This document shows, piece after piece, positions 9,967-19,702 of a stretch of DNA of 64,000 nt (positions within the stretch are counted from its first letter, which is position 1; each line of letters starts with the position of its first letter). Source of the stretch: Idiomarina xiamenensis 10-D-4 (lineage in GTDB: Bacteria > Pseudomonadota > Gammaproteobacteria > Enterobacterales > Alteromonadaceae); NCBI RefSeq assembly GCF_000299895.1, contig NZ_AMRG01000012.1, forward strand, positions 58,814-122,813. Reading direction: 5' to 3'. The position numbers were made by a program, and so were the translations under genes. The notes beneath the pieces were generated by a model that saw only the letters and a list, made by a program, of their open reading frames with translations, ran no database searches and had not been told where the DNA came from.

Positions 9967-10719
9967 TTAGCCCGCTTCGCGCCAAAGAAATTTCATTAGC
10001 GCTGTTTTATCAACTGCAATCACGTTTTCATCGCCAGCCCAGACGCTCTTGGCAACGCTATTAATGATCGGCCACAACACCGCCTGAATATGTTGCTCTG
10101 GAGTTTGCTCTGAGCCCAAGTCATCAAATATAAGTTGCGGCAACTTGACGCTCAAAATCGGCTTTTCTTGGTCAAATAAATTAACCGTCACGTTGTCAAA
10201 AACTAGACGCTCAATTTGCCAAGCTACGCTAGCATCAGCGGTTGGCTGCTGCCATGCCACACGTTGCCAGCTCAGGCGACTGTCATCGCGCTGCGATGAT
10301 AGGTTTTGCCCATTGCGCTGATGCAACTGACCGACGCGTTGCAACAAATCGTGCAAGTTAGAGCGCCCAGTTTGATAATAAGCGATGGTTAACTGACCAT
10401 TTTTAATGGTGGCATCGTGAATCAGAATTTGTTGCTGCGTTAACGCCTCTAATGAGCCGGTAAAACTTAACTGTTCAGCAATAATGGCTTGATTTAATGG
10501 CTCCGATAACTGCTTGATACGCGTTTCGATACGCACATCATTAGCGCTGACGCTAGCGCGCTGCAAATTATAAGATAACTCATCAAAATACAGATTAGCC
10601 TGCATCTGCTGGCTAAACTGTTGCTTTAACAGGGTCGCCACCGACTCGGGCACCGGTTGTGCCCAAGTCGGTAACGCTGTCGTGATCAGAGTGCCAATTA
10701 AGGCAAGACTTCTTAGCAT
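9967..10719 (-). CDS. Periplasmic AsmA-like hypothetical protein
   Basis: The 250-residue protein has a signal peptide (TALPTWAQ). The body has repeated short strands of the kind VRIETRI, LSFTGSL, ATIKNGQLTIAYY and LVFDNVTVNLF. These recall the layered beta-taco repeats of AsmA/DUF748-like proteins, as does the near-C-terminal segment with DDLGSEQTPEQ. It is far shorter than canonical AsmA proteins and has no second membrane helix. It starts 20 bases after the alkaline phosphatase stop, so they are probably cotranscribed. The function is not known; the AsmA-like call rests on pattern resemblance only. Confidence 0.65.
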   Translation of the reverse strand: MLRSLALIGTLITTALPTWAQPVPESVATLLKQQFSQQMQANLYFDELSYNLQRASVSANDVRIETRIKQLSEPLNQAIIAEQLSFTGSLEALTQQQILIHDATIKNGQLTIAYYQTGRSNLHDLLQRVGQLHQRNGQNLSSQRDDSRLSWQRVAWQQPTADASVAWQIERLVFDNVTVNLFDQEKPILSVKLPQLIFDDLGSEQTPEQHIQAVLWPIINSVAKSVWAGDENVIAVDKTALMKFLWREAG

Positions 10720-10739
10720 AGGCCTCCGCCGCTAACGGG

Positions 10740-12086
10740 TTAAGGGTTTTGGCCGCCAATCACTTTAAACAATGCTTTTGCAATATCGGTGTTATCCATA
10801 TAACCACTGAAATGCTCAGCACCCGGACCTGCCGCTAAAACCGGAACATCTACAGCAGTATGACCACTAGTGGTCCAACCGGTTCCCGTAACCTTAGCGG
10901 TAACCGCCACCAAGGCTTGGCGAATTGCCTGTTGACGTGCTTTCTTATCCTCTTGCTGAGCCGGTTGCAACAGCTGCTGCCACTGCTCGTCGCTCAGCTT
11001 CAGGGCTAAATTAACTTTCAAGTATTCGCGCCATTCGGCAGCCGGCATATCCACCAGCGTACGGCTCATTTCGGCTATTGATGCGTTGATATTACGAACA
11101 CGCTCGGCGTGCCATTGATAAATACCGTCGCGGCCTAAGGTTAAACCACCGGTTGAGTGATCGGCAGTAACCACTAACAAGGTATCAGGATGCGCCTTTA
11201 AATATTGCTTAATCACCTTCAGAGTCAGGTTCAGGCTGTGCATTTCGTTGACCGCACAGGCGATATCGTTAGCGTGACCACACCAATCAATCTGGCTACC
11301 TTCGATCATCAATGCAAAAGGCTTTCTACGCTCGGTTAATAAGCGTAAAGCGTGTTTAGTCATATACGACAAACGCGCCGCATCGTCGTCGATAGCATGC
11401 GGTAAGCCGTAGGGTGCAAACACGCCCAGAACCGGCGTTTGTTGCACATCGTCTAACTGGTCAAACTCAGTCACGACAGTCATGCCTTGCCGTTTCAGCT
11501 CCGGCAACCAGTTTTTATCATCTCGATTGAAGTTGTCATAACCGCCGCCTAACAAGACATCAAATGACCATTGTCCATCCGCAATCGGGGTCGCTAATGA
11601 GTCAGCAATGGCATCATACATTTTGCGTGAGGGATGATGGGTAAAAAATGATGCTGGGGTGGCATGGGTGACCTGCGAGGTCGATACTGCCGCGGTTGAC
11701 CAGCCCTGCTCGCGAGCCAGTTCCATCAACGTTTGCTGCGGATGCTTATTGGCATCGACACCGATAGCGCCATTATAACTTTTGACGCCGGTAGCCAGTG
11801 CAGTAGCGCCAGCGGCAGAATCGGTTACCCAGGTATCGTCATCGGGGTAAGTGGTCGCCGAGCCCTTTAATAAATCATCAAAGGCGGTGGCCGATAAACC
11901 GGGCTTGGACGGGTCATCGAAGGCGTAACGGTAGGCGCTGATGTACTCAAAGCCCATGCCGTCACCGATGACATAAATAATATTACGTGCTTGCGCAGCT
12001 TCATACTGATGCTCGTCATGGGCGAGCGCCGCCGTCGATAGGCTGCCAAGCAGCACAGACGCAGCAACAATGCGATGTAGTTTCAT
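10740..12086 (-). CDS. Alkaline phosphatase, PhoA family
   Basis: This is a periplasmic phosphomonoesterase. The nucleophilic Ser lies in TDSAAGATALATGVK. Metal-binding motifs are visible as VIGDGMG near the N terminus, EGSQIDWCGHAND, ADHSTGG and SGHTAVDVPV. I chose the ATG at 12086, which gives a good signal peptide (MKLHRIVAASVLLG to AALA); an in-frame GTG at 12098 adds four residues and is less likely. From 12086 the protein is 448 residues, normal for the family. It would release phosphate from organic phosphate esters, which complements the phytase 2 kb away. I found no recognisable Pho box. Confidence 0.93.
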   Translation of the reverse strand: MKLHRIVAASVLLGSLSTAALAHDEHQYEAAQARNIIYVIGDGMGFEYISAYRYAFDDPSKPGLSATAFDDLLKGSATTYPDDDTWVTDSAAGATALATGVKSYNGAIGVDANKHPQQTLMELAREQGWSTAAVSTSQVTHATPASFFTHHPSRKMYDAIADSLATPIADGQWSFDVLLGGGYDNFNRDDKNWLPELKRQGMTVVTEFDQLDDVQQTPVLGVFAPYGLPHAIDDDAARLSYMTKHALRLLTERRKPFALMIEGSQIDWCGHANDIACAVNEMHSLNLTLKVIKQYLKAHPDTLLVVTADHSTGGLTLGRDGIYQWHAERVRNINASIAEMSRTLVDMPAAEWREYLKVNLALKLSDEQWQQLLQPAQQEDKKARQQAIRQALVAVTAKVTGTGWTTSGHTAVDVPVLAAGPGAEHFSGYMDNTDIAKALFKVIGGQNP

Positions 12087-12230
12087 AGCCGATATCACTG
12101 GTTGGTTTTTATAAGGAGGCTTAGTTTAGCACAGCGTTATGACAATAAAATGGCTGTTGCGATCGATGCACGATAGCGCGCGATTATCGTCGCTCAGTAC
12201 CGACAAGCACCAAGCGAGCATGCCACAAAT

Positions 12231-12809
12231 CTACTTTTTACTATGTCGTTCGCGATTTAATAACTTCTGTTCGTCATTTTTGCGCAACATGATATACACC
12301 GCCCCGTATCCACCATGCTGTCGCTGCGCACTATGAAATGCCATGACCGCCGACAACTCGCGTAACCACTTATTTACGTAGCTCTTGATTAACGCCGGGT
12401 GCGGCTTACTATGCTTACCCATACCGTGAATGATCAACGCGCTACGAATGCCACGCTGATGACAGTCATCGACAAAATTGAACAGCGCGACACGCGCTTC
12501 GCGCAAGCTGTGGTCATGCAGATTGAGGCTGGCATCCAGTTGATATTTGCCTAACCGCAAACGCTTAAAGACGCCGTGCTGAACGCCATCGCGGCGAAAA
12601 CTGATCAGTTCGTCGGGATCGACCAAATCGACGTATTCCGTCGATAAAAAGTTACGGTCTTGCTCAAGTTTTTGCTCGGCCGCGCGGCGCCGCTCTTGCT
12701 GCGCCAGCGTAGGCTGAAAAGCCTGTTTGATGTCCGCCACTTGCTCGCCAGCCAATGGCGTAACACCTTTCATTTCCTGCCGAAATAACTCAAATTCATC
12801 GTCTGACAT
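12231..12809 (-). CDS. smrA: Smr-domain protein, SmrA/YdaL type
   Basis: The 192-residue protein resembles E. coli YdaL (SmrA) along its length. An N-terminal helical part carries FRRDGVQHGVFKRLRLGKY, followed by the Smr domain with LNLHDHSLREAR (LDLHG equivalent), ALIIHGMGKHS (HGxG) and the terminal GGYGAVYIMLRK. Smr domains act as DNA or RNA nucleases; the cellular role of SmrA is unsettled. The ATG at 12809 has GGAGG at good spacing, while the longer reading frame begins with a TTG directly upstream and is less likely. It follows hemH on the same strand by about 60 bases. Confidence 0.88.
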   Translation of the reverse strand: MSDDEFELFRQEMKGVTPLAGEQVADIKQAFQPTLAQQERRRAAEQKLEQDRNFLSTEYVDLVDPDELISFRRDGVQHGVFKRLRLGKYQLDASLNLHDHSLREARVALFNFVDDCHQRGIRSALIIHGMGKHSKPHPALIKSYVNKWLRELSAVMAFHSAQRQHGGYGAVYIMLRKNDEQKLLNRERHSKK

Positions 12810-12871
12810 CAATGACCTCCACCTCGTGCGAGGGTTGTTGCCGTCATTTAAGACTACGAATTAATCACCGA

Positions 12872-13972
12872 TTACAGATTAGCAGCCTCAAGTTGCTGCG
12901 CCAACTGCTGCCGTAAGCTATTGTCAGCTTGACCTTGCCAACCCTGTAACTCGTTATTCACGATTTGCCGCAGCGCTTGGATATGCTCAGCCTCACTATT
13001 TAACGCCGTGATATATTGATAATGCTGCCCGCCGGCTGCAAGAAAATAGTCACGATTTTCCACCGCAATTTCTTCCAGTGTTTCTAAGCAATCGGCGGCA
13101 AACCCCGGACAGAATACTTGCACCGACTGCGTCCCTTCAGCGGGTAACTTCATCAGCGTCTTATCGGTGTATGGCTGCAACCACTCTTCACGACCAAAAC
13201 GTGACTGAAAAGTCGTCAAATAGTCAGCTTCAGTTAAGCCAAGCCGCTGCGCTAATAAGCGGGACGTTTTATGGCACTGACAAAAATACGGGTCACCGTT
13301 AAGCAAATAACGCTTGGGCAAGCCATGATAAGAGAACAGCAGCTTATCGGCGCGACCATGCTGCTGCCAATGTCGTTCAATTTGCGCCGCGCAAGCGTCG
13401 ATAAAAGCGGCTTGGTCATGGTAATGCGTAATAAAACGCAGCGCTGGTAGCCAACGCCGTTGGCGCACATCCTCGCTCAACTTATCGAAAGTGGACGCGG
13501 TCGTTGATGCAGAATACTGCGGATACAGTGGCAACACCACCAGTTTGCGTACCCCAGCGGCGGTAAGTTTATCCAGCGCCGAGGCGATGCTCGGGTTACC
13601 ATAACGCATGGCAAATTCCACTTCGACGTGGTCACCGTGATCCGCTCTTAATGCTTCTCGCAACGCTTCACATTGCGCTTTCGTATGCGTCAGTAATGGC
13701 GAACCTTGTTCGCTCCAAACCGAGCGATAGGCCGCTGCCGAACGTGCCGGACGAATGTTTAAAATCACCAGATTAAGGATCAACCACCACAACCAGCGTG
13801 GCGTTTCGACCACTCGCGGATCCGACAAAAACTCTTTCAAATAACGCTTTAACGCGGGTCGCGTCGGTGCATCTGGTGTGCCTAAATTGGTCACTAACAC
13901 ACCGATTTTGTCGGCCTGTTGATGGCTAAAGTTTGGACTACCCTTAAATTGCATATCAGCACAACTCGACAT
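12872..13972 (-). CDS. hemH: Ferrochelatase
   Basis: Inserts Fe2+ into protoporphyrin IX as the last step of heme synthesis, at the cytoplasmic membrane face. The 366-residue protein has the opening VLVTNLGTPDAPT, the SEQGSPLL segment, the active-site His in SYHGLPKRY (about residue 218) and the acidic partner in CLETLEEI. It is slightly longer than the usual 320-345 residues because of an N-terminal extension. The ATG at 13972 has a weak ribosome-binding site, and an alternative ATG six codons downstream (13954) is possible. smrA follows on the same strand. Confidence 0.95.
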   Translation of the reverse strand: MSSCADMQFKGSPNFSHQQADKIGVLVTNLGTPDAPTRPALKRYLKEFLSDPRVVETPRWLWWLILNLVILNIRPARSAAAYRSVWSEQGSPLLTHTKAQCEALREALRADHGDHVEVEFAMRYGNPSIASALDKLTAAGVRKLVVLPLYPQYSASTTASTFDKLSEDVRQRRWLPALRFITHYHDQAAFIDACAAQIERHWQQHGRADKLLFSYHGLPKRYLLNGDPYFCQCHKTSRLLAQRLGLTEADYLTTFQSRFGREEWLQPYTDKTLMKLPAEGTQSVQVFCPGFAADCLETLEEIAVENRDYFLAAGGQHYQYITALNSEAEHIQALRQIVNNELQGWQGQADNSLRQQLAQQLEAANL

Positions 13973-14060
13973 TGCTTAATGACAGGTGCTGATTATATGT
14001 TTTTTTTTAAGGTTTGGGTCAGTTTCGGGGGATTTCTCTCAGCCGATCAATTTATTTCAT

Positions 14061-14089
14061 AAAAAAGCCGGCGTCGCCGGCTTTTTTTA
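14061..14089 (-). terminator. Intrinsic terminator after the phytase gene
   Basis: A G+C-rich inverted repeat (GCCGGCG-T-CGCCGGC) is flanked by an A-run and a T-run, so it could work in both directions. It lies about 25 bases beyond the phytase stop codon, before the hemH promoter region. Confidence 0.85.
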
Positions 14090-14113
14090 CGATGTTATCG
14101 AAATAACTGACGA

Positions 14114-16030
14114 TTATTTCGGCTTCACCCATTGCCACGGCACCAGTTTAATATTTTGTCCCGCTTCAGGCATACGATTGCGGCCATCTTGCACCACTAA
14201 CGCCCCCTCTTCGAAGCCCGCTCCCAAAGACCGGGTAGTGACTTCTAAGCCATCGGTCTCTGAAACACCATCAATGCCTAAGTCGGTATTGGTGCGAATG
14301 CGGAAGTGCTTGATCAGTGCGTAAGGCGGTTGCTGCTGAAACAAAATATAACTGTCATTACCTTGACTGGACACCACCAAATAGCCATCAGCAAGAGCCA
14401 ATCCTTCAATGTCTGCTTCTAGCTCTGCATACTCAGCCACCTTGATAATGGCCTCGCCGTCGCTGTCAGCATCGGCGGCGGCAGCAAAGCGCCACACCGC
14501 CACGTCTTCTTCGCCAACATAAAGCCACTGTTGTTGGTCGTCGACAACACAACCCTCAGGCTGTGAAGGAACCCGTAACTCACGTACCAACTTAGCCTGC
14601 CAGCCCTGTGCTGCAGCAGTCACGCGGTATTGCTGAATTAGCCCAGACTTATCATTAACATACACGGATACGGCATCATCTCCGGGTTGTTGTCCTAGGC
14701 ACAAACCATAAATATCCGACATGCCAGTGCTCACTTGTTCCACCGCGGTTAACTGGCCTTTGCTATCGATGCTGAACAGTTGCAGGCTATTGTTATCGCG
14801 TAAACTCGCTACCGCAATATCTCGTCGCTGCCCATTACGGGTTAAGCCATAACGCACATCGACGTTGTTTAACCGCCCTACCGATAATTGCTGTACACGT
14901 CGGCCTTGCATGTCATAAACATCTAAACCTGCGCGCTTGTCAGTAGCTAAAATACGACTTTGTCCCGGTTGTTGTGCATTGACCCATACCGCTGGATCAT
15001 CCATAGCATCACCACGTCGCTCGGTCGGCTCAGTTTGCAGCGTTGCACTGACTTGCTCGACCGCTTTAGGTAGTGATGCTGTCGTAGTACTCGCCAACGG
15101 CAAGCTAAAGCGATAAGACTGGGCCTTATCGTCCGCACTAACCCAGGCCTGAGCACCACTCACATCAATATCGGTCAACGTCATCGCTTGCGCTTGATGA
15201 CGCAGCAACCAACTGCCTTGCCATTGTTGCTGACGATAAGCCTGAAGCCGCGCCGGCTGCTCTTCGAGCGCCCACAAAACGTCTCCTTGCATCGCCAGCG
15301 CTTTGATTTCTCCACGGATATGACCGAGCGGTTGACGCGCATCAATGAGCGTACGCCCCTCATCAGCCTCTGGCTCAGCTTGATAACGCCACAATGCCTG
15401 ATCGGCTTCGGCAATGTACAAAGCCGCGTTGGCATCATCGACGACACAACTGGTCGCATCATAAGGTACGCCAAATTCACGGATCAATAGCGGCTCGGCT
15501 AACCACTGCTGGTCTTGTTTTAGTAGCCACTGCTCGGCGCCACCACGGCCACCCAGAATAAATAAACTGAGCTGTTGATTTTCACCGCTTTGGAAAAAGC
15601 AGAGGTCTTCAACCACACGGCTGGTGACCTCTCCTTGCCATAACGATTGCGTTTCTCCGGCCTCGTCCAGAAGCCAGTAATGTAAGTACTGACTATCGCC
15701 GTCTATCGCTGTAAAAACCGTGCCCCCATCCACTAACTGCTTAGCTCGTAGATGTTCAAAATCACCTTTTGCCAATAACTTGGGCAACGCTTGGTGGCGG
15801 TCTTCTTGCCACCAAAGCTGCTGTTGGTCGGCAGCGACCAGAATGCCGTTGGAATCATCAGAAAACCGATAGGTCACCGCTTCGGCAGGCGTCAACGATA
15901 GCGACTTATCGGTTGCGGCAGCCGGAGCAGAAGCATTAGAGTCAGCACAGGCCTGTAATCCCATGACTGCAATCAGCGTCAGCATACTGTAAGCGATACG
16001 CGGCAAGACAAAATCGTATTTTAATATCAT
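14114..16030 (-). CDS. Beta-propeller phytase lipoprotein with a second, degenerate propeller domain
   Basis: The 638-residue protein has a lipoprotein signal (MGLQAC, Cys at about 28). The C-terminal half (about residues 335-638) is a beta-propeller phytase (3-phytase): it opens with DDPAVWVN and carries ATDKRAGLDVYD, NNVDVRYG, SDIYGLC, QPEGCVVDD and DIEGLA, which carry the calcium- and phosphate-binding acidic residues of the family. The N-terminal half repeats weak versions of the same pattern (VVEDLCFF, VPYDATSCVVDDANAALYIAEAD), so it is probably a degenerate second propeller. Tandem-domain phytases are known, and their incomplete N-terminal domain can increase activity. It would dephosphorylate inositol hexaphosphate. 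It starts 16 bases after the TonB-dependent receptor, so the pair is an operon. Confidence 0.88.
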   Translation of the reverse strand: MILKYDFVLPRIAYSMLTLIAVMGLQACADSNASAPAAATDKSLSLTPAEAVTYRFSDDSNGILVAADQQQLWWQEDRHQALPKLLAKGDFEHLRAKQLVDGGTVFTAIDGDSQYLHYWLLDEAGETQSLWQGEVTSRVVEDLCFFQSGENQQLSLFILGGRGGAEQWLLKQDQQWLAEPLLIREFGVPYDATSCVVDDANAALYIAEADQALWRYQAEPEADEGRTLIDARQPLGHIRGEIKALAMQGDVLWALEEQPARLQAYRQQQWQGSWLLRHQAQAMTLTDIDVSGAQAWVSADDKAQSYRFSLPLASTTTASLPKAVEQVSATLQTEPTERRGDAMDDPAVWVNAQQPGQSRILATDKRAGLDVYDMQGRRVQQLSVGRLNNVDVRYGLTRNGQRRDIAVASLRDNNSLQLFSIDSKGQLTAVEQVSTGMSDIYGLCLGQQPGDDAVSVYVNDKSGLIQQYRVTAAAQGWQAKLVRELRVPSQPEGCVVDDQQQWLYVGEEDVAVWRFAAAADADSDGEAIIKVAEYAELEADIEGLALADGYLVVSSQGNDSYILFQQQPPYALIKHFRIRTNTDLGIDGVSETDGLEVTTRSLGAGFEEGALVVQDGRNRMPEAGQNIKLVPWQWVKPK

Positions 16031-16046
16031 TATTTATCCTATCCGT

Positions 16047-18602
16047 TTACCAATTAACGACTTGAATACCAACGCTGTATGAACGTCCATATTGCTCATA
16101 CTGAGCGTTACGAGCACGCGACCCGGTGTACGCATAAAATGGTTCATCGGTGAGGTTATTCGCATTGAAATATATCGAAATCGCATCGTTTAAACGCCAG
16201 CGTGAGGAAAAGTCCACTTGCGTATTAGCGTCCTCATGAATGTCATAATTCGCATCATCAAGCTCACCCACTTCGGCCAGGTAATCTGACTTATAAGTTG
16301 CCGCTAAACGCAGCGTCCAATCTTTATCTTCATAACCGATAGATAAATTGGCAGTGCGGTCAGATTGACTCGGCAGAGCGATCTCACGACTTTGCTGTTG
16401 ACCATCATCAAACCAACTGATATCGGCACGCGAATCGGTCAAGGTTAGGTTTGCCGTTAACAATAAATTATCGCGCCAATCATCGAAACCGTGTAATTGA
16501 TGCACAAGATTTAACTCGACACCACGCACACTAGCCTCATCGCCGTTGATAAAGGTTACCGCTTCATCAAAATCGACATAACCGGGACGCCCGGCTAAGT
16601 CGGCTTGATAAACAAAGTTATCGATAGCCTTGTAAAACAGCATCGCCGAGAGCACGCCCAAATGTTCATCATAGTGCTCAATACCCATATCCAGATTGTC
16701 CGACGTCAGCGGTTGCAGTTCTGGGTTACCAAATTCCGCTTTAATATCGCCATCGTCGTTCTCAACAAAATAGCCTGGCGCCAATTGCTCAAAACTGGGT
16801 CTGACTAAGCCGCTGCTATAGGCGCCACGAACAATAGTATGCTCAGTCAGGTTGTAGCGAGTAATGATAGCGGGTAACCAATTACCATCGCTGCTGTTAA
16901 CGTGATTATCACTGTACTGCCCCGCGTCATCGTCGTAACGGGTGCCATCCGCTTTACGTTTGAGATGTTCATAGCGCGCGCCAGCGATAACTTGCCATGC
17001 GCGACCTTGCCAATCGAACATGGCATAGCCGGCATTAACATCTTCATCAATATCAAAGTCATTAATACGCGACTCGACGTCATCGACGTAACCGTCACGC
17101 GTTAATCGGTGAATTTGCTGATAAACCCGTGCAGGGTCAATGGCGGGACCAAAGCGATTAAAAGCGTAGTCAGGGGCATCCATAGCATAATCGGTTAAGG
17201 TTAATTGCGTCACACCAGCGTCGGCAAAGTCCTCGAAAACCCAGATATCCTCGTTCGCTTGTTTCTCTCTCTGACTCAGTTTAGCGCCGATTTTCCAAGT
17301 GATTTGTGAATCATTCAGCAGCTGATCATACGCGAGGTCGAGTTTGATATTATGCTCACGTTCATCGGTTGATGAGTCAGACATTTCTACTTCGTTGAGC
17401 GAATAACCATCAGCAACATAAGCACTATCTGGTGCCAGTAGTTGCAACTTATCTCTGCCTTGATAACCGATGCCGGCGGCAAAATCCTGTTCAAATTGAG
17501 CGCCGCCGATGCTATATGGCGTAGCCTCCTCGGCACGGCTGGTGCCCGCTTCTAACGTCAATTGCCAAGCACCAAATAGCTGTTGCGTGCCCAGCACAAA
17601 AGCACTCATCGTTTGTTCTTCCTCTCGTGCTTTTAGCTCCCGCGTTAAAGTCGCAGCGGTTAAGTCTGCAGCTAACTGCGGCTCGTCAAACTCGGTGATC
17701 AAACCTTGGCGTACCTCGTTATCGGTAAAGCGACTGTAGAGGCTGCGCAAATAATACTGCTGCCTGTCGTTGGGTCGATAATCGGCGTTTAAGGCAAACC
17801 CCAAACGTTTACGGCGAACTTGATAGTCACGCGCCTCAAATTCCTCTAAGCGACTATCGTCAGCGATGTCCCAGTTACCGCCGGTTTCAACGTTGTCAGT
17901 AGCGAACTCTCGGTCGTCATAACTCAGTGCCGCAGCCACACCAAACACATCACGCTGCTGGCCAAAGTTAAAGCGGCGGCTGAAAACGCCGGAAAATGTC
18001 GGGTTGGTCGTTTCCGCTTGTGCGTTATAACCACCCTCTAACGTCATCGAATAAAAGTTTTGCTCACGGTCAAAGGCGGTCAGGCTTTTTAATTCAACGG
18101 TACCACCGAGTGATCCAGCCGCCATATCCGGCGTCAGCGTTTTTGATACCTGTACCGACTCTAACAGCTCCGCCGGAATGACATCTAACGCCACCGCCCG
18201 ACGTCCGGCTTCAGGTGCCGCTAGCTGAGTCCCATTGTAAGTCACTGCGTTGTAATCCGGTGCCAAACCACGGATGCGTATAAAACGCCCCTCGCCCTGA
18301 TCCTTCTCCAGCGATAAACCGGGCAGGCGCTGTAATGTTTCACCGGCATTGCGGTCAGGAAACTTACCCATATCATCTTTGTTAGCAACATTGATGATGG
18401 CGCCAGCATCGCGTTGCTGATCCAGCGCTTTGGCTAGCGCCGCGCGTTGGCCTATAACCACCACTTCTTCGATGGTTTGTGCCGGGTTAGCTGGTTGTAC
18501 ATCTGTTGGCGGCTGATGGGCCGATTGTGCCAGCGCCAATGATGGCCATGTTGCTGCTTGGCAACTAGCGGCAATAGCGATAGCTAAGACGTGCCGTTTC
18601 AT
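16047..18602 (-). CDS. TonB-dependent receptor paired with phytase
   Basis: The protein is 851 residues from the ATG at 18602, which has GGAG upstream; an upstream in-frame start at 18635 adds only an unlikely extension. A signal peptide ends near SLALAQ. The TonB box region is EEVVVIGQR, the plug domain has PDRNAGETLQRLPGLSLEKDQGEG, RIRGLAPDYNAVTYNG and TPDMAAGSLGGTVEL, and a large barrel ends in an aromatic-rich C terminus. The plug pattern is that of the Caulobacter-type TonB receptors (TIGR01782-like) that import carbohydrates and similar organics, not siderophores. Genetic coupling with a phytase suggests uptake of phytate or its products, an inference from context. Confidence 0.9.
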   Translation of the reverse strand: MKRHVLAIAIAASCQAATWPSLALAQSAHQPPTDVQPANPAQTIEEVVVIGQRAALAKALDQQRDAGAIINVANKDDMGKFPDRNAGETLQRLPGLSLEKDQGEGRFIRIRGLAPDYNAVTYNGTQLAAPEAGRRAVALDVIPAELLESVQVSKTLTPDMAAGSLGGTVELKSLTAFDREQNFYSMTLEGGYNAQAETTNPTFSGVFSRRFNFGQQRDVFGVAAALSYDDREFATDNVETGGNWDIADDSRLEEFEARDYQVRRKRLGFALNADYRPNDRQQYYLRSLYSRFTDNEVRQGLITEFDEPQLAADLTAATLTRELKAREEEQTMSAFVLGTQQLFGAWQLTLEAGTSRAEEATPYSIGGAQFEQDFAAGIGYQGRDKLQLLAPDSAYVADGYSLNEVEMSDSSTDEREHNIKLDLAYDQLLNDSQITWKIGAKLSQREKQANEDIWVFEDFADAGVTQLTLTDYAMDAPDYAFNRFGPAIDPARVYQQIHRLTRDGYVDDVESRINDFDIDEDVNAGYAMFDWQGRAWQVIAGARYEHLKRKADGTRYDDDAGQYSDNHVNSSDGNWLPAIITRYNLTEHTIVRGAYSSGLVRPSFEQLAPGYFVENDDGDIKAEFGNPELQPLTSDNLDMGIEHYDEHLGVLSAMLFYKAIDNFVYQADLAGRPGYVDFDEAVTFINGDEASVRGVELNLVHQLHGFDDWRDNLLLTANLTLTDSRADISWFDDGQQQSREIALPSQSDRTANLSIGYEDKDWTLRLAATYKSDYLAEVGELDDANYDIHEDANTQVDFSSRWRLNDAISIYFNANNLTDEPFYAYTGSRARNAQYEQYGRSYSVGIQVVNW

Positions 18603-18820
18603 GCTGCAATCTCCGTTAAAATTAAACAAAAACAATCAGGCTGATTAACGGGAAGCCACACTATCGTCAAAAAATGACAATCTCAGCGTCAAAAACTCGC
18701 TCATGTGAGCCCTACTGACCACCGGTGTCTGCAGAGCTCAAGCGACCTTAAAAACGTCACGGCGTTGTCATAAAAGCACGGCAAACTACAGCGTTAAACT
18801 GATCAATTTAAGCAGCCATT

Positions 18821-19702
18821 ATGACTCGGCAATATCGCTTACGACGTTACGCTATAACGCTACTGATTATGTTATTTGCCCTACTATTGAGCGCCCATTG
18901 GGGAACGTTAAAACCGACTCCGTTGGTAGACCCATGGGATATCCTTGGCGAGGGAAGTAGTCTGGTTATGGTTTGTATCTGGCTCTGGCTCATCTTAGCG
19001 GCACGCCCGGCTGGTCAAGTTACCGCGTATTTATATAGCGGCAGCCAATTATTAGTGTTTTCTCATACACTCGATTTATTAGATGAGTTTTTTAGCTACC
19101 CAGATTCGTTTCGGTTAATGAGCTGGTTAGAGTCGATTCCGTTGCCCGTCGGCATGTTCATTTTGACGCTGGGCGTTATTGGCTGGTATCGCGAGCAGCG
19201 GCAAGTCAATCGACAGCTACAGGGTCGCGAGAAATTTTTACGCGAACACCAATTCATCGATCCATTAACTGCACTATATACGCAAAGTTACTTGCATCAT
19301 GTCGTTGAGCGTGAACAGCAGCTCGGGCAGTTTCCCTTAACGCTAATGCTACTAGATATTGCGAACTTCGATGGTATTAATCAAAAACTGGGAGTCCCTG
19401 AGGCTGACCAAATATTAATACAGATTGCGGAAAGTTTAGCGTTAAATGTGCGCCCAACGGATATTGTCTGTCGTTATGGCGGCGATAAGTTTGTCATCGT
19501 GCTGGCACGAACCAGCGCGAATCAAGGCAAACAATTACAGCGTTGGCTTAGCCATCAACTAACAGCGCTCAACAAGAACTGGCAGCTGACTTGTCACTGG
19601 CAACAAGTCAGTCAACAGCATGCCGGGCAAGACGCTCAGCAATTAGTCGCAACCTTATTGCAGCGCCACCAAGCGCAAAAATTGGTACTAACGCACTCAT
19701 GA
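18821..19702 (+). CDS. Membrane protein with a degenerate GGDEF (GGDKF) domain
   Basis: The 293-residue protein has about four predicted transmembrane helices in the first 130 residues, then a GGDEF domain (about 145-290) starting FIDPLTALYTQSYL. The signature reads GGDKF (Lys codon 19487-19489), so the catalytic and metal-binding Glu is replaced and diguanylate cyclase activity is unlikely. The inhibitory-site motif RxxD is intact as RPTD at the correct distance. Known degenerate GGDEF proteins of this kind act as c-di-GMP receptors, which is the inferred role here. Its stop overlaps the ATG of the AraC gene (ATGA), so the two proteins are translationally coupled. It diverges from the phytase receptor gene. 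Confidence 0.8.
   Translation: MTRQYRLRRYAITLLIMLFALLLSAHWGTLKPTPLVDPWDILGEGSSLVMVCIWLWLILAARPAGQVTAYLYSGSQLLVFSHTLDLLDEFFSYPDSFRLMSWLESIPLPVGMFILTLGVIGWYREQRQVNRQLQGREKFLREHQFIDPLTALYTQSYLHHVVEREQQLGQFPLTLMLLDIANFDGINQKLGVPEADQILIQIAESLALNVRPTDIVCRYGGDKFVIVLARTSANQGKQLQRWLSHQLTALNKNWQLTCHWQQVSQQHAGQDAQQLVATLLQRHQAQKLVLTHS

Noticed and set aside
19591..19698. Extended N terminus of the AraC regulator
   Set aside because: The extension lies inside the GGDEF gene and has a non-conserved, Ser/Arg-rich sequence; the ATGA overlap start at 19699 is better.
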